A stretch of DNA of 50,751 nt from Coraliomargarita sp. (GCA_024638885.1 JAHEJL010000011.1:1-50751); one strand, 5' to 3'; counted from the first letter of the stretch, positions 8,250 to 17,258 are shown. Notes: generated by a model not told the origin, from the letters alone. Made by a program: numbers and translations.

Positions 8250-8705
8250 TCACTTCGCCTTCTTCTTGGCGCGGTCGCCGCCCTTGCGGTGGGAGGCTTC
8301 GATGAACTGGCGGACGAGTTCGGGCTTCAGGGAGGGGTCGGCGCGGAGCATCGCCTTCGCGAGGGCTTCGTCCGCCGTACCGCGTTCGCCTTTCGCTTCC
8401 TTGGCGCCGCCTTTCTTCTTCTTGCCCTCGTCTTCGCCCTTGGGCTTGTCGTCGGCATCCTTGCCCTTCGCGATCGCGGCCTTGTAGGCGTCGTCGCCTT
8501 GGGCCTTGGACCAGGCGTTCTGCAACTTCACGCCGTCTTCGATCGAGATGCCTTCGGGGATCTCGGGGATGCCCATCAGCTTCTTGGCCTTCGGCGCGGC
8601 TTTCTCGGCCGGCTTGGTGGCCGGCGTTTCGGTCGGCTTGGGCTCGTCGGCCGCATAAAGCAGGGCCGAAGCCAGGAGGGCGAGGAGCAGGGCGGGGTGG
8701 CGCAT
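8250..8705 (-). CDS. Small exported Lys/Ala-rich protein (paralogue family)
   Basis: 151 residues. A signal peptide (MRHPALLLALLASALLYAAD) leads into a Pro/Lys/Ala linker, an IEDGVKLQNAWSKAQGDDAYKAAI helix, a very basic KGKDADDKPKGEDEGKKKKGG stretch and a closing helix (LAKAMLRADPSLKPELVRQFIEA). The ending matches the helix that closes the repeat units of the two genes downstream (pattern hxADPSLxxxhhxxhhEA). I read it as a shortened or diverged member of the same family. No known function. The preceding gene (8911-9336) ends in a strong terminator, so this one probably has its own promoter in 8706-8864, though none is obvious. Confidence 0.7.
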   Translation of the reverse strand: MRHPALLLALLASALLYAADEPKPTETPATKPAEKAAPKAKKLMGIPEIPEGISIEDGVKLQNAWSKAQGDDAYKAAIAKGKDADDKPKGEDEGKKKKGGAKEAKGERGTADEALAKAMLRADPSLKPELVRQFIEASHRKGGDRAKKKAK

Positions 8706-8760
8706 GCCTAGTTAACACCGAAAGGGGTAAAAGGTTCAGGCGATCGCAGGGGATCCCCCG

Positions 8761-8840
8761 CTCAAGGGGAAACCGGAGACCGGATGACTGGCTTAGGATC
8801 TTTGAAAGCCCGCGCTCACTTCCCGGTTTCCGGTCTCCCC
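8761..8840. repeat. Imperfect inverted repeat of the CCGGTCTCC segment
   Basis: GGGGAAACCGGAGACCGG (8766-8783) is facing CCGGTTTCCGGTCTCCCC (8823-8840). The first arm extends to CTCAAGGGGAAACC...GGATGACTGGCT and is an inverted copy of the segment at 6107-6147 and 24008-24050. The arms are imperfect complements, and the 39-bp spacer has no feature I recognise. Confidence 0.5.
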
Positions 8841-8864
8841 TGGTGTTGGGATCGCTCCAAACAA

Positions 8865-8888
8865 AAGACCCCGGCGAACCGGGGTCTT
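8865..8888 (-). terminator. Rho-independent terminator of the 8911-9336 gene
   Basis: A perfect 10-bp stem, AAGACCCCGG / CCGGGGTCTT, with a 4-nt loop, followed on the minus strand by TTGTTTGG. It lies 22 nt past the stop of the minus-strand gene at 8911. Confidence 0.8.
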
Positions 8889-8910
8889 GATCAGGCCTGT
8901 AATCCGAAGA

Positions 8911-9336
8911 TTACTTGGCTTCGGGCTTCTTGCCTTCGCCCTTCTTCTCGCCCTTACCCTTGCCCTTGGCGCGAGCTTCTTCGAGGGCCTTGAAGACGGA
9001 CTCGAGGGAGGCGTCAGCCTTGAGGACGGCGGCCTTGCGGGCTTCCTGGACGGCCTTGAAGTTATCAGGGGACTTCTCAGCCTTGGCCTTTTCTTCGGCG
9101 GCCTTCACGGCAGCGTCTTCAGAGGCGGCCTTGTTGGCGTCGAGGAACTTCTTCCAGGTGGCTTCGTCGACGGACTCCGGCTTCTGGGGGCCCTTCTTGC
9201 CGCCCTTCTTGTCGCCCTTGCCTTCGGCCTTCTTGGCCGGTTCGTCGCCCTTGGGGGCGTCGGGCTTCGGAGCGTCAGCAGCGATGAGGCCGGCCGAGGA
9301 GATCAGGGCCAGGAGGAATGCGAGTTTGAGTTTCAT
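8911..9336 (-). CDS. Small exported Lys-rich protein (paralogue family)
   Basis: 141 residues from the ATG at 9336, where the signal peptide begins (MKLKLAFLLALISSAGLIAAD). Lys/Gly/Pro-rich linkers flank one helical unit containing VDEATWKKFLDANKAA, NFKAVQEARKAAVLKADASL and VFKALEEARAKG; the tail is almost entirely Lys, Gly and Glu. The ADASL helix matches the same position in the neighbouring exported proteins, so it is placed in the same local family. It is the only member here with its own clear intrinsic terminator, which suggests a well expressed monocistronic gene (inference). Its 5' region (9337-9470) is shared with the divergent gene at 9471. Confidence 0.75.
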   Translation of the reverse strand: MKLKLAFLLALISSAGLIAADAPKPDAPKGDEPAKKAEGKGDKKGGKKGPQKPESVDEATWKKFLDANKAASEDAAVKAAEEKAKAEKSPDNFKAVQEARKAAVLKADASLESVFKALEEARAKGKGKGEKKGEGKKPEAK

Positions 9337-9470
9337 GTGTGTGTTGGATTGGGGGTGCATAGATAGAACCCCACATCCGCGTCCGAGTTGCAAGTTTCTA
9401 AATCAAGTTATGACACTCTTCATCAATGATTTAAGTCTTAATCTCTCCTTAATCCGGCAACCTCCCTCGC

Positions 9471-10229
9471 ATGACGCCCCTCCTGACGCATCTGCCGCAT
9501 GATTCGACGGTGATCCCGCCCGAAGCGCTGCCGGATTTTCTGATTTCCGCGGACGAACTGCGCCACGAGCTCCTGCGGCTGACCGATTGGCACACGGCGG
9601 CGATGTATGCGGAAGGCGCGGCGGCGGACGACGTGCTGCGGGCCGAGGTCTCGCGTCTCGTCGTCGACGTGGAACGATTTCCCGAAGATCGCGACGAGCC
9701 GTGCGCGGCCGTCGGCCTAGGCGCGACGTATGTGCGCACCTGCGAAGGTCGCCCGTTGCGCGCGCTGTCGCCGGAGCGCCGCGCCGAACTGCTCGCGCGA
9801 TATTATTGGCCGCATCATCGACGGCTGGAGGCGGCCGCCGAATCCCGGCTCGCGCGCTTCGGGCGGTGCGTGATCCTGGATGCGCATTCCTTCCCGACGG
9901 GGGTGCTGCCGACGCAGGTCGACTTCTCCGCGCCGCCGGAGATCGGCCTCGGGACGGAGGGGCGGCACACGCCGCCGGCCCTGCGCGCGCTCGCCGAAGG
10001 TTTCTTCCGGTCCCGCGGTTTCGTCGTCGGGTTCGATGTCCCGTTCCGGGGCGCGATGGTGCCGACCCGCTATTACCACCAAGACTTCCGCGTGGAATCT
10101 CTGATGGTCGAGGTGCGGCGCGACCTTTACATGGACGAGTCCACCGGCGCGCGCCATGGGGGCTTCACGCGGGTCCAGGCCGTGCTGGCGGACTTCCGGT
10201 CCGAGCTCGCGCGCTACGCGGTTACTTGA
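9471..10229 (+). CDS. N-formylglutamate amidohydrolase-like enzyme
   Basis: 252 residues, close to the usual family length. Family signatures in order: LPHDSTVIPP near the N-terminus, LTDWHTAAMY, DVERFPED, RCVILDAHSFP (putative metal ligands Asp/His), and MVEVRRDLYMDE near the end. The family hydrolyses N-formylglutamate to glutamate and formate at the end of one histidine-degradation route; no other hut gene is visible here, so the physiological substrate is open. The stop overlaps the 3' end of the convergent gene at 10222 by 8 bp. The gene sits within a run of small exported-protein genes with no evident functional link. Confidence 0.85.
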   Translation: MTPLLTHLPHDSTVIPPEALPDFLISADELRHELLRLTDWHTAAMYAEGAAADDVLRAEVSRLVVDVERFPEDRDEPCAAVGLGATYVRTCEGRPLRALSPERRAELLARYYWPHHRRLEAAAESRLARFGRCVILDAHSFPTGVLPTQVDFSAPPEIGLGTEGRHTPPALRALAEGFFRSRGFVVGFDVPFRGAMVPTRYYHQDFRVESLMVEVRRDLYMDESTGARHGGFTRVQAVLADFRSELARYAVT

Positions 10230-10749
10230 CGCCGGCTTCGGCGTCGCGGGCGGCCTGCTCGACCTCCGCCCGCAGCAGGCCGAGGGCTTCCTTCCACATC
10301 GCTTCCATGCGCGGCACCACGGCGGCCTTCGCTTCGTCGTCCTGCGTCTTCCAGGCTTCCTCGACCTCTTTCCATTGCGCGATGAGTTCCTTCACGCGGG
10401 GCTGCGCGTTCCAACGCTTGGCCGCGTCATCGAAGACCGACTTGTTCATCTGCTGCAGCTCCTGGATCTCGCCGAGGCCGGTCCGGATGATGCCCTCGCG
10501 GCGCGCGTCGGGCGGGCGTCCGTCGGCGGAGATGTCTTGCCGGGCGTCGACCGAGAGCCCTTGGGTGCTGCGGGGCGCGCCGACCGCGCGGCTGGCGGCG
10601 GTCCGGGCGGTGCCGGCCGGTTTCGTCGCGCGCGTCTGGCCCTTACGCGGCGCGGGTGCGTCGGTGAGGAGCCAGGCGATCGCGATAGCCGCGAGTCCGA
10701 GCAGCGTCAGTCCGAGCAACATCGGACGTCGGACGAGCAAGTCTTTCAT
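10222..10749 (-). CDS. Membrane-anchored helical protein, function unknown
   Basis: 175 residues from the ATG at 10749. One N-terminal membrane anchor (about 8-32: PMLLGLTLLGLAAIAIAWLL) is followed by a basic, low-complexity linker to about residue 75 and then a predicted coiled or helical region (IQELQQMNKSVFDDAAKRW, LIAQWKEVEEAWKTQDDEAK, MWKEALGLLRAEVEQAARDA). The start lies 31 nt from the stop of the gene at 10781, so the two are probably one transcript. Topology suggests a periplasmic helical domain. It resembles in style, but not clearly in sequence, the exported proteins at 6.3-9.3 kb. Confidence 0.65.
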   Translation of the reverse strand: MKDLLVRRPMLLGLTLLGLAAIAIAWLLTDAPAPRKGQTRATKPAGTARTAASRAVGAPRSTQGLSVDARQDISADGRPPDARREGIIRTGLGEIQELQQMNKSVFDDAAKRWNAQPRVKELIAQWKEVEEAWKTQDDEAKAAVVPRMEAMWKEALGLLRAEVEQAARDAEAGVK

Positions 10750-10780
10750 GGGGGCGGACGGCGGGGCGGCCGTCACCGGC

Positions 10781-11431
10781 TCACTGGAAGACGATGGGCG
10801 GAGCGGGCGCCGGGGCCGGGGCGGCCGGCGCGGCGGCGGGGGCCGCGGTGCTGCCCGGGTTCACGACGCCGGCGCCGGTGATCGTGACGGTCGGCTGATT
10901 CGTGGCGGGCGCGCCAGCGGCGGCCTGCTTGAGCATGCCGAGGCCGCGGGCGCGGATCTCGCCGAGCTCGTCCATGATGCCTTGCTTCTTGTCGTCGGTG
11001 GCCGAGCGGTACTGCGCCTCGAGCTCGCGCATGCGGCCGAAGTTGGTGCGGAACTCCTCGTTCTGCATCGCGGCGCGGAAGGCGTCGCCCATCTTCTGGC
11101 GGTCGCCGCCGAACATGTCCTCGACGGCCTTGCGGCCGTCTTCGCGCCAGGTGGCGAACTTCGCGTCGAGTTCGGCGACCGGCTTGGACTGCTTCGCGAG
11201 GTCCTTCTCCTCGACATCGGTGCCGACGTCGTCCTTGCGGCTGAGGTGGAGGTTCTTGGCGCTGCGGACGGTGCCTTTCTCCATCGTGAGCTTCGAGACC
11301 GGGGAGGCGGTGCGCTTGGCGGTGCTCTTCACCGTGGTCTCCGTCTCCGGGTTGACGAACACGTGGATGGCCCAGGCGCCGACGGCGACGAGGAGGAGGG
11401 CGAAGATCGCGAAGAAGCGGTTCGAGTTCAT
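10781..11431 (-). CDS. Membrane-anchored helical protein with Ala/Pro tail
   Basis: 216 residues from the ATG at 11431. A single N-terminal anchor (FFAIFALLLVAVGAWAIHVF), then a linker, then a helical stretch (ELDAKFATWREDGRKAVEDM; MRELEAQYRSATDDKKQGIM; LGEIRARGLGMLKQAA), and an Ala/Pro-rich C-terminus (about 190-213). The AQYRSATDDKKQGIMDELGEI segment is patterned like AEYASDDEKKALRTQFEDA in the gene at 6280-6828, so it may be a remote member of that family (weak). Likely co-transcribed with 10222-10749 and, 58 nt upstream, the membrane/SRPBCC gene. Confidence 0.65.
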   Translation of the reverse strand: MNSNRFFAIFALLLVAVGAWAIHVFVNPETETTVKSTAKRTASPVSKLTMEKGTVRSAKNLHLSRKDDVGTDVEEKDLAKQSKPVAELDAKFATWREDGRKAVEDMFGGDRQKMGDAFRAAMQNEEFRTNFGRMRELEAQYRSATDDKKQGIMDELGEIRARGLGMLKQAAAGAPATNQPTVTITGAGVVNPGSTAAPAAAPAAPAPAPAPPIVFQ

Positions 11432-11489
11432 GGGGTCTTTGTATGGATTATAACTCCGCGACCAAGGCGAAGTTTCCGGCAAGGTCCGT

Positions 11490-12809
11490 TCAGGCCTTCG
11501 GGCCGATTTCCGCCCGGGTTTTGACGTGTTCCAGCACCCGACGGTGGACGGCATGGACGATTTCCTCGGTCCAGAGGTTCCAATAGGTCGCCGGGGCGAG
11601 GTTCAGGAGGTAGCGGCTTTCGCCGATGACGCGGGTGCGGCCGCCGGGCAGGGGCTCGAGCTTGAAGCCGCCTTCGAGGCTGGCGTAGGCGCTGTGCAGG
11701 TGGGCGGCGTCGATGGTCTTCCCGAAGAAGCCCAGTTCGCGCATCGCGGGCGGCGTCGAGAGGACCTTGAAGCGCAGTTCCTGGCCGGGCTTCCAGACCG
11801 TGACGACCTCGGGCATGTCGCCGGTGCTGAGCTTGCAGAGGCGGGCGGCGCCGACGCCTTGGCCGTCGGTCACGGTGCCCATCGGGTGGGCGACGCCGAA
11901 CTGGAACAGGAAGTTGTCGGTCGGCGGCAGGTCACGGATGTCGTGCAGCTCGGCCCAGACGCGCGCCGCGGGAGCGTCGATGACGATCTCGGTCGTGGCG
12001 CTTTCTTCGAGCGGCGCCGGCGGATTCCAGCCTTCGAGCGCGACCATCGCGACGATGCTCAGCCAGGCGGCGGACTGCAGCCGGCCGTCGGCGATGCGTT
12101 GCTTGGCGAGCAGATGGCCGAGGCTCGCGCCGACGAAGGTGATGCCGGCGCCGAAGGGCGCGGCCATGAAGACGCAGATGATGCCTTCCATCGCGCAGCC
12201 GCAGAGGATCAGCAGGATCGCGCCCAGCAGAGTGAAGGCCGCGGCATGGGCCTGGCCGAAGCTGCCGCCCGCCCGGCGCACCTTCACGCCGGTGGTCACG
12301 CCGATCGCGAAAGGCAATCCGCAGAAGAGCGCCCAACCGAAGTAGCCTCCGGTCTGTTCGAGCCCGGCCGGGAGCATCTTCATGTCGGCGAGGGCCAGCA
12401 TGCCTGCCGTGAGCGCGGCGGTCACGGCGGTGGCGAGGACGAAGGGCACCGCCAGCCTGCCCGCCATCGCGGTCGGCGTGGCGGCTTCGCCTTCGGTGTC
12501 GTCGCCTGTGGCGGCGAGCCAGAGCGCCAATCCGGCGCCGGCGAAAGGCACGTGGATGAGCAGGCCGAGGACCGGGGGGAGGCTCCAGCCGAGGACGGTC
12601 GCGCGGCGGGCGGCGACGAACGAGGCGAGGAGGGGCATGGCGATGGCGACGATGAGCTTAAAATACAACACCGCGTAGCTGCCTGCGCCCGTCGGGATCA
12701 GGGCGGTGCCCTTCGGGTCGAGCGGCAGCACCCGGAAGATGAGCACCGCATGGGCGAAGGCCCAGGTCGGCATCATCAGGAGGAGGGTCTGCAGGCGGCT
12801 CGGCTTCAT
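11490..12809 (-). CDS. Polytopic membrane protein with C-terminal SRPBCC-like domain
   Basis: 439 residues. The first ~265 are hydrophobic with about seven or eight predicted membrane segments (for example LIVAIAMPLLASFVAA, LAVPFVLATAVTAALTAGML, AAFTLLGAILLILCGCAM). After SATTEIVIDAPAARVWAELHDI (from about residue 280) the chain reads as an SRPBCC/polyketide-cyclase-like fold, with ELRFKVLS, a LEPLPGGRTRVIGESRY strand pair and a closing long helix (WNLWTEEIVHAVHRRVLEHV). SRPBCC domains bind hydrophobic ligands in a deep pocket, so a lipid-sensing or lipid-handling membrane protein is possible (inference). The ligand and function are not known. Confidence 0.7.
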   Translation of the reverse strand: MKPSRLQTLLLMMPTWAFAHAVLIFRVLPLDPKGTALIPTGAGSYAVLYFKLIVAIAMPLLASFVAARRATVLGWSLPPVLGLLIHVPFAGAGLALWLAATGDDTEGEAATPTAMAGRLAVPFVLATAVTAALTAGMLALADMKMLPAGLEQTGGYFGWALFCGLPFAIGVTTGVKVRRAGGSFGQAHAAAFTLLGAILLILCGCAMEGIICVFMAAPFGAGITFVGASLGHLLAKQRIADGRLQSAAWLSIVAMVALEGWNPPAPLEESATTEIVIDAPAARVWAELHDIRDLPPTDNFLFQFGVAHPMGTVTDGQGVGAARLCKLSTGDMPEVVTVWKPGQELRFKVLSTPPAMRELGFFGKTIDAAHLHSAYASLEGGFKLEPLPGGRTRVIGESRYLLNLAPATYWNLWTEEIVHAVHRRVLEHVKTRAEIGPKA

Positions 12810-12948
12810 GATGATGTCTGGGAAGTGACCGCCGTGTCTGCGGCCTGATGATGCTGAAAATACTGTCAGGCTTCACGTCGGTCGGAAGGCTGAACTTGCC
12901 GCTCCGGCTGACATTAGGCCCGCCCAAGGCCGCCGAAAGCCCTCCTGC

Positions 12949-13623
12949 TCAGGAAAACAGCAGCCGAAGCCATGTTTTCGAGTAGGGCAGGGCCATATGG
13001 TCGAGCCGTGCGGCCAGGAAGGCGGCCTCGATCTCTTCCTCGGGATGACCATCGAGCAATTTGGCGCCCTCGAGTTCCTGGCGTCCGCGGCGGGCGGCGT
13101 CCTGGACATGGGTGTGCTTGAGCAGGTGTCCGACGGCGAGGATGATGGCGAGGAGCGCGAAGCCGATGGCGGCCCAGACGAAGCGGCCCTTGGTGCCGAT
13201 GACGAGCACGACCAGCAGCACGGGCCAGACGTTGCCCCAGAGGATCATGAACGAATCCCACGACGCGAGTCCGCCGAGCTTGCGGTCGCGGTGCTGGAGC
13301 GCATGTCCCGCGAGACGCGCGGCCCGGGCCACGTCGAAGAGCCGCTTGCCCTCGTAGGTCGCCGGCGAGAGCTTGATCGCGGGTTCGAAGGCCGAATAGA
13401 AATCCGTCACGGACACCGCGCTCTCGTCGACGTCGACCTGGGGGATCTCGCCGCGAAGCAGGATGATGCGGGCCGCCTGGGCGCCCGAGACGCCGCGGAC
13501 GAGCAGGATGCGGCCATACTTCTGCTCGAGGCTGCGCACGCGCCGCCAGGCCCACCAAGGCAGGCCGAGGGCGAACAGTCCGGCCAGGACGAATAGCAGG
13601 AGGATCTTGATTTCGGGATGCAT
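12949..13623 (-). CDS. YugP-like neutral zinc metallopeptidase homologue, zinc motif lost
   Basis: 224 residues from the ATG at 13623, which places the first membrane segment at the N-terminus as in the family (a start at 13662 is also open). Alignment from memory with Bacillus YugP (PF04298 type) is clear: SGAQAARIILLRG, VTDFYSAFEPAIKLS, then a membrane region after residue 125. Where family members have AAHEVGHALQH, this protein has AARLAGHALQH (R103, L104, A105, G106, H107). The first zinc-binding His and the catalytic Glu are therefore gone while the surroundings are kept. It is probably not a protease and may be a binding or regulatory pseudoenzyme. The reading frame is intact, so it is not an evident pseudogene. 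Confidence 0.75.
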   Translation of the reverse strand: MHPEIKILLLFVLAGLFALGLPWWAWRRVRSLEQKYGRILLVRGVSGAQAARIILLRGEIPQVDVDESAVSVTDFYSAFEPAIKLSPATYEGKRLFDVARAARLAGHALQHRDRKLGGLASWDSFMILWGNVWPVLLVVLVIGTKGRFVWAAIGFALLAIILAVGHLLKHTHVQDAARRGRQELEGAKLLDGHPEEEIEAAFLAARLDHMALPYSKTWLRLLFS

Positions 13624-13771
13624 GGCCTGACGGCAAGGTGCCCATTCCCGGGTTCCCATCAAGGACTACCTAGATGCCTTCCGCATAAGGACGATAAGCC
13701 GCGATGGATTCTCGGGGGTCGGCACGGGGCTTCGTTGACCATCGGGCTCTCCTCGGATTGAATGGCCGGCG

Positions 13772-14661
13772 ATGAATCCCGATCTCGTCAGAAACTACCT
13801 GACCGGCCTGCAGAATCGCCTCTGCGCGATCATCGAGGAAGTGGACGGCAAGGCCAAGTATCACACCGACGAATGGCAGCGTGCCGAAGGTGGCGGCGGC
13901 CGTACCCGGGTCATCGCCGGCGGCGCCGTCATGGAGAAGGGCGGGGTGGCTTTCTCGGATGTCCGCGGTCATGCCTTGCCCCCCTCCGCCACGGTCGCCC
14001 GCCCGGAACTCGCGGGCAAGGGCTTCCGCGCCATGGGCGTCTCGGTCGTCCATCACCCCCTCAATCCCTATTGTCCGACCTCGCACATGAACGTGCGGAT
14101 GTTCTGCACCGACGGACCTAATCCGGTCTGGTGGTTCGGCGGCGGGTTCGACCTGACCCCTTATTACGGCTTCGACGAGGATGCGGTCTCCTGGCACCGC
14201 GCCGCGCGCGAATCCACCGGCGCGTATTACCCGAAGTTCAAGACCTGGTGCGACGACTACTTTTTGCTCAAGCACCGTCAGGAACAGCGCGGCATCGGCG
14301 GCGTGTTCTACGATGACTTCACCGAAGGCGGCTTCGAGGCGGCGTTCGCCCTGATGCAGAAGGTAGGCGACGGCTACGGTCGCGCCTACGCCGAGATCCT
14401 GCGTCGCCGCAAGGACACCCCTTACGGCCAGCGCGAGCGCGACTGGCAGGAGGTCCGCCGCGGCCGCTACGTCGAGTTCAACCTCGTCTTGGACCGTGGG
14501 ACCATCTTCGGCCTGCAGTCCGGCGGACGGACCGAGTCCATCCTGATGTCCCTCCCGCCCCGCGTGCAGTGGCATTACGGCCACCAGCCCGCCCCGGGCA
14601 GCCCGGAAGAACGTCTGCTCTCGCATTATCTGAAACCTCAGGATTGGCTCAAAGGGTCCTG

Positions 14662-14662
<1 letters not shown>
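13772..14662 (+). CDS. hemF: Oxygen-dependent coproporphyrinogen III oxidase
   Basis: 296 residues, normal for HemF. It decarboxylates coproporphyrinogen III to protoporphyrinogen IX using O2. Hallmarks: [19 protein letters not shown] near residue 40, [64 protein letters not shown] and the [13 protein letters not shown] ending. The ATG at 13772 fits the family N-terminus; no Shine-Dalgarno is seen. Its stop overlaps the hemE start (TGATG), so the two are translationally coupled. Reliance on HemF implies haem synthesis under aerobic conditions; an oxygen-independent HemN cannot be excluded outside the window. Confidence 0.97.
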
Positions 14663-15687
<1,025 letters not shown>

Positions 15688-15691
15688 GGTT

Positions 15692-15763
15692 GAGGGCTGA
15701 ATTGAGGTCTGAACGGAGGACTGAGTAGAGGTCTGCGTGGATGACTGCGTCGATGACAGAGGG
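15692..15763 (+). repeat. 12-bp degenerate tandem array (6 units)
   Basis: Units GAGGGCTGAATT, GAGGTCTGAACG, GAGGACTGAGTA, GAGGTCTGCGTG, GATGACTGCGTC and GATGACAGAGGG, beginning 4 nt after the hemE stop. CTGCCACCTGCCTG (15792-15805) and dual-hairpin copy E follow. The gene-free stretch 15688-16023 is wholly made of this array, copy E and the inverted array at 15965-16012. Confidence 0.8.
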
Positions 15764-15805
15764 CGGATGACAGAGCGCAGGAGTCGTCTTTCTGCCACCT
15801 GCCTG

Positions 15806-15924
15806 GGTAGGGCGGTCATTGCCATGACCGCCGTTCGCAGCCGCGCGTGCGATGAGCCGGGCTATGCTTACGGCCGGACAAAACTCCGTCCGCCCCCGGA
15901 CGTGATGGCAATCACGTCCCTACC
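15806..15924 (-). repeat. 119-bp dual-hairpin element, copy E (inverted)
   Basis: Reverse-oriented copy between the convergent hemE and hemH. One hairpin differs from the others on both sides of the stem (GGCGGTCAT/ATGACCGCC in place of GGCGGCCAT/ATGGCCGCC), a compensatory change that keeps pairing. Loops TGCC and GGCA are complementary. Confidence 0.9.
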
Positions 15925-15964
15925 TGCGGACTCAACAGGGACGGCCTTTCCCTGCCTTGAAATC

Positions 15965-16012
15965 AATCCAGCCCTCGACGCAGCCCTCGATGCTGCCCTC
16001 GATTCAGTCCTC
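15965..16012 (-). repeat. 12-bp degenerate tandem array (4 units, inverted)
   Basis: On the plus strand AATCCAGCCCTC, GACGCAGCCCTC, GATGCTGCCCTC, GATTCAGTCCTC; on the minus strand these are GAKGGCTG-type units. The array lies 11 nt past the hemH stop, mirroring the array after hemE. Confidence 0.75.
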
Positions 16013-16023
16013 TATGCTTCGCC

Positions 16024-17049
16024 TCAGACGTGATTCGGCTTCCACGCGGCGGCGCGGTCGGCGAGGTATTTCACGTAGACGTCCTGGTCGTTGAGGCAGG
16101 GGATCTGTTCGAAGGATTCGCCGCCGGCGTGCAGGAACTCTTCCTTACCTTCTTCGCTGATTTCCTCGATGGTCTCGAGGCAGTCGGCGGTGAAGGCCGG
16201 GCACATGACGAGCAGGTTCTTCACGCCTTCGGAGGGCAGGGCCTCGAAGCGTTCGTCGGTGTAGGGCGGGACCCACTTCTCCGGTCCGAAGCGCGACTGG
16301 AACGACATCTCGAACTTGTCGGGCGAAAGGCCGGCGCGCTTGGCGAAGAGCAGGGTGGTCTGCACGCACTGGTGCTTGTAGCAGTTGGCGTGCGAGGGGC
16401 TGGCCTGGAGGCAGCAGTCCTTGACCTTGGTGCAATGGGCCTTGGAAGCGTCGCCCTTGCGCAGGTGACGCTCGGGCACGCCGTGGTACGAGAACAGGAT
16501 CTTGTCGAAGGGCTTGCTCAGCCAGGGCTTGGCGGACTCGACGAGGCAGTCGATGTAGGCCGGGTCGTTGAAGTACGGCTGCAGGACGTGATACTTCAGG
16601 TTCGGCGCGAGGCGGGCGAGCTCCTCCTGGATCTTCACCACGACGGTCTCATACGAGGACATCGCGTAGTGCGGATACTGAGGCATCACGAAGAGGTCGT
16701 CGATGCCGTGCTTGAGGACTTCCTGGACGGCTTCGGCGCAGGAGGGCGTGCCGTAGCGCATGCCGGTGATGACGGGCAGGCCGGTGGCGGCCTCGAGCTT
16801 CTTGCGGAGCTTCTCGGTCGTGACGAGCAGCGGGGCGCCTTCGGGCGTCCACACGGTCGCATAGGCGGCGGCGGACTTCTTCGGGCGGGTGCGCAGGACG
16901 ATGCCTTCGAGCAGCGCGAAACGGAAGACGGCGGGATAATCGATCACGCGCTCGTCGCCGAGGAACTCGCGGAGGTATTCCCGGACGTGGGGCACCGAGG
17001 TGCTTTTCGGCGAACCGAGGTTGAGGAGCAGGATGCCTTTGCGAGCCAT
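16024..17049 (-). CDS. hemH: Ferrochelatase with Cys-rich insertion
   Basis: 341 residues from the ATG at 17049 (a GTG at 17055 is possible). It inserts Fe(II) into protoporphyrin IX to complete haem. Motifs: GILLLNLGSPKS, VITGMRYGTPSCAEA, MPQYPHYAMSSYE, the catalytic SYHGVPERH (187-195), then a Cys-rich segment with C206, C212, C213, C223 and C228, and SFQSRFGPEKWVPPYTDE. This Cys pattern recalls the segment found in Bacteroidetes-type enzymes (from memory) and could bind a metal or Fe-S centre, which is not demonstrated. It converges with hemE across a repeat cassette. Confidence 0.95.
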   Translation of the reverse strand: MARKGILLLNLGSPKSTSVPHVREYLREFLGDERVIDYPAVFRFALLEGIVLRTRPKKSAAAYATVWTPEGAPLLVTTEKLRKKLEAATGLPVITGMRYGTPSCAEAVQEVLKHGIDDLFVMPQYPHYAMSSYETVVVKIQEELARLAPNLKYHVLQPYFNDPAYIDCLVESAKPWLSKPFDKILFSYHGVPERHLRKGDASKAHCTKVKDCCLQASPSHANCYKHQCVQTTLLFAKRAGLSPDKFEMSFQSRFGPEKWVPPYTDERFEALPSEGVKNLLVMCPAFTADCLETIEEISEEGKEEFLHAGGESFEQIPCLNDQDVYVKYLADRAAAWKPNHV

Positions 17050-17110
17050 GGTCACAGGAGGAAGGGATAACGGGGGGATGTCAATTTAGGGGAGGGCATA
17101 GCCCAGCACG

Positions 17111-17182
17111 GAGGCCTGAGTTGAGGCCTGAATGGATGGGTGCGTAGAGGGCTGAATCGAGGACTGGGTCGATGACAGATGG
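17111..17182 (+). repeat. 12-bp degenerate tandem array (6 units)
   Basis: GAGGCCTGAGTT, GAGGCCTGAATG, GATGGGTGCGTA, GAGGGCTGAATC, GAGGACTGGGTC and GATGACAGATGG. A CCGCC/CCACC-rich stretch (17212-17250) and dual-hairpin copy F follow. These account for the gene-free interval 17050-17386, which must also hold the hemH promoter; I cannot place one. Confidence 0.8.
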
Positions 17183-17258
17183 CAGAGGACAGATGACAGG
17201 GTATTGATGGCCTGCCGCCCGCCACCTGGGGCCGCCACCCGCCACCTGCAATGGAATG

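Noticed and set aside
9471..10229. hutG as part of a histidine-degradation operon
   Set aside because: No hutH, hutU or hutI nearby, so only the enzyme family is claimed.
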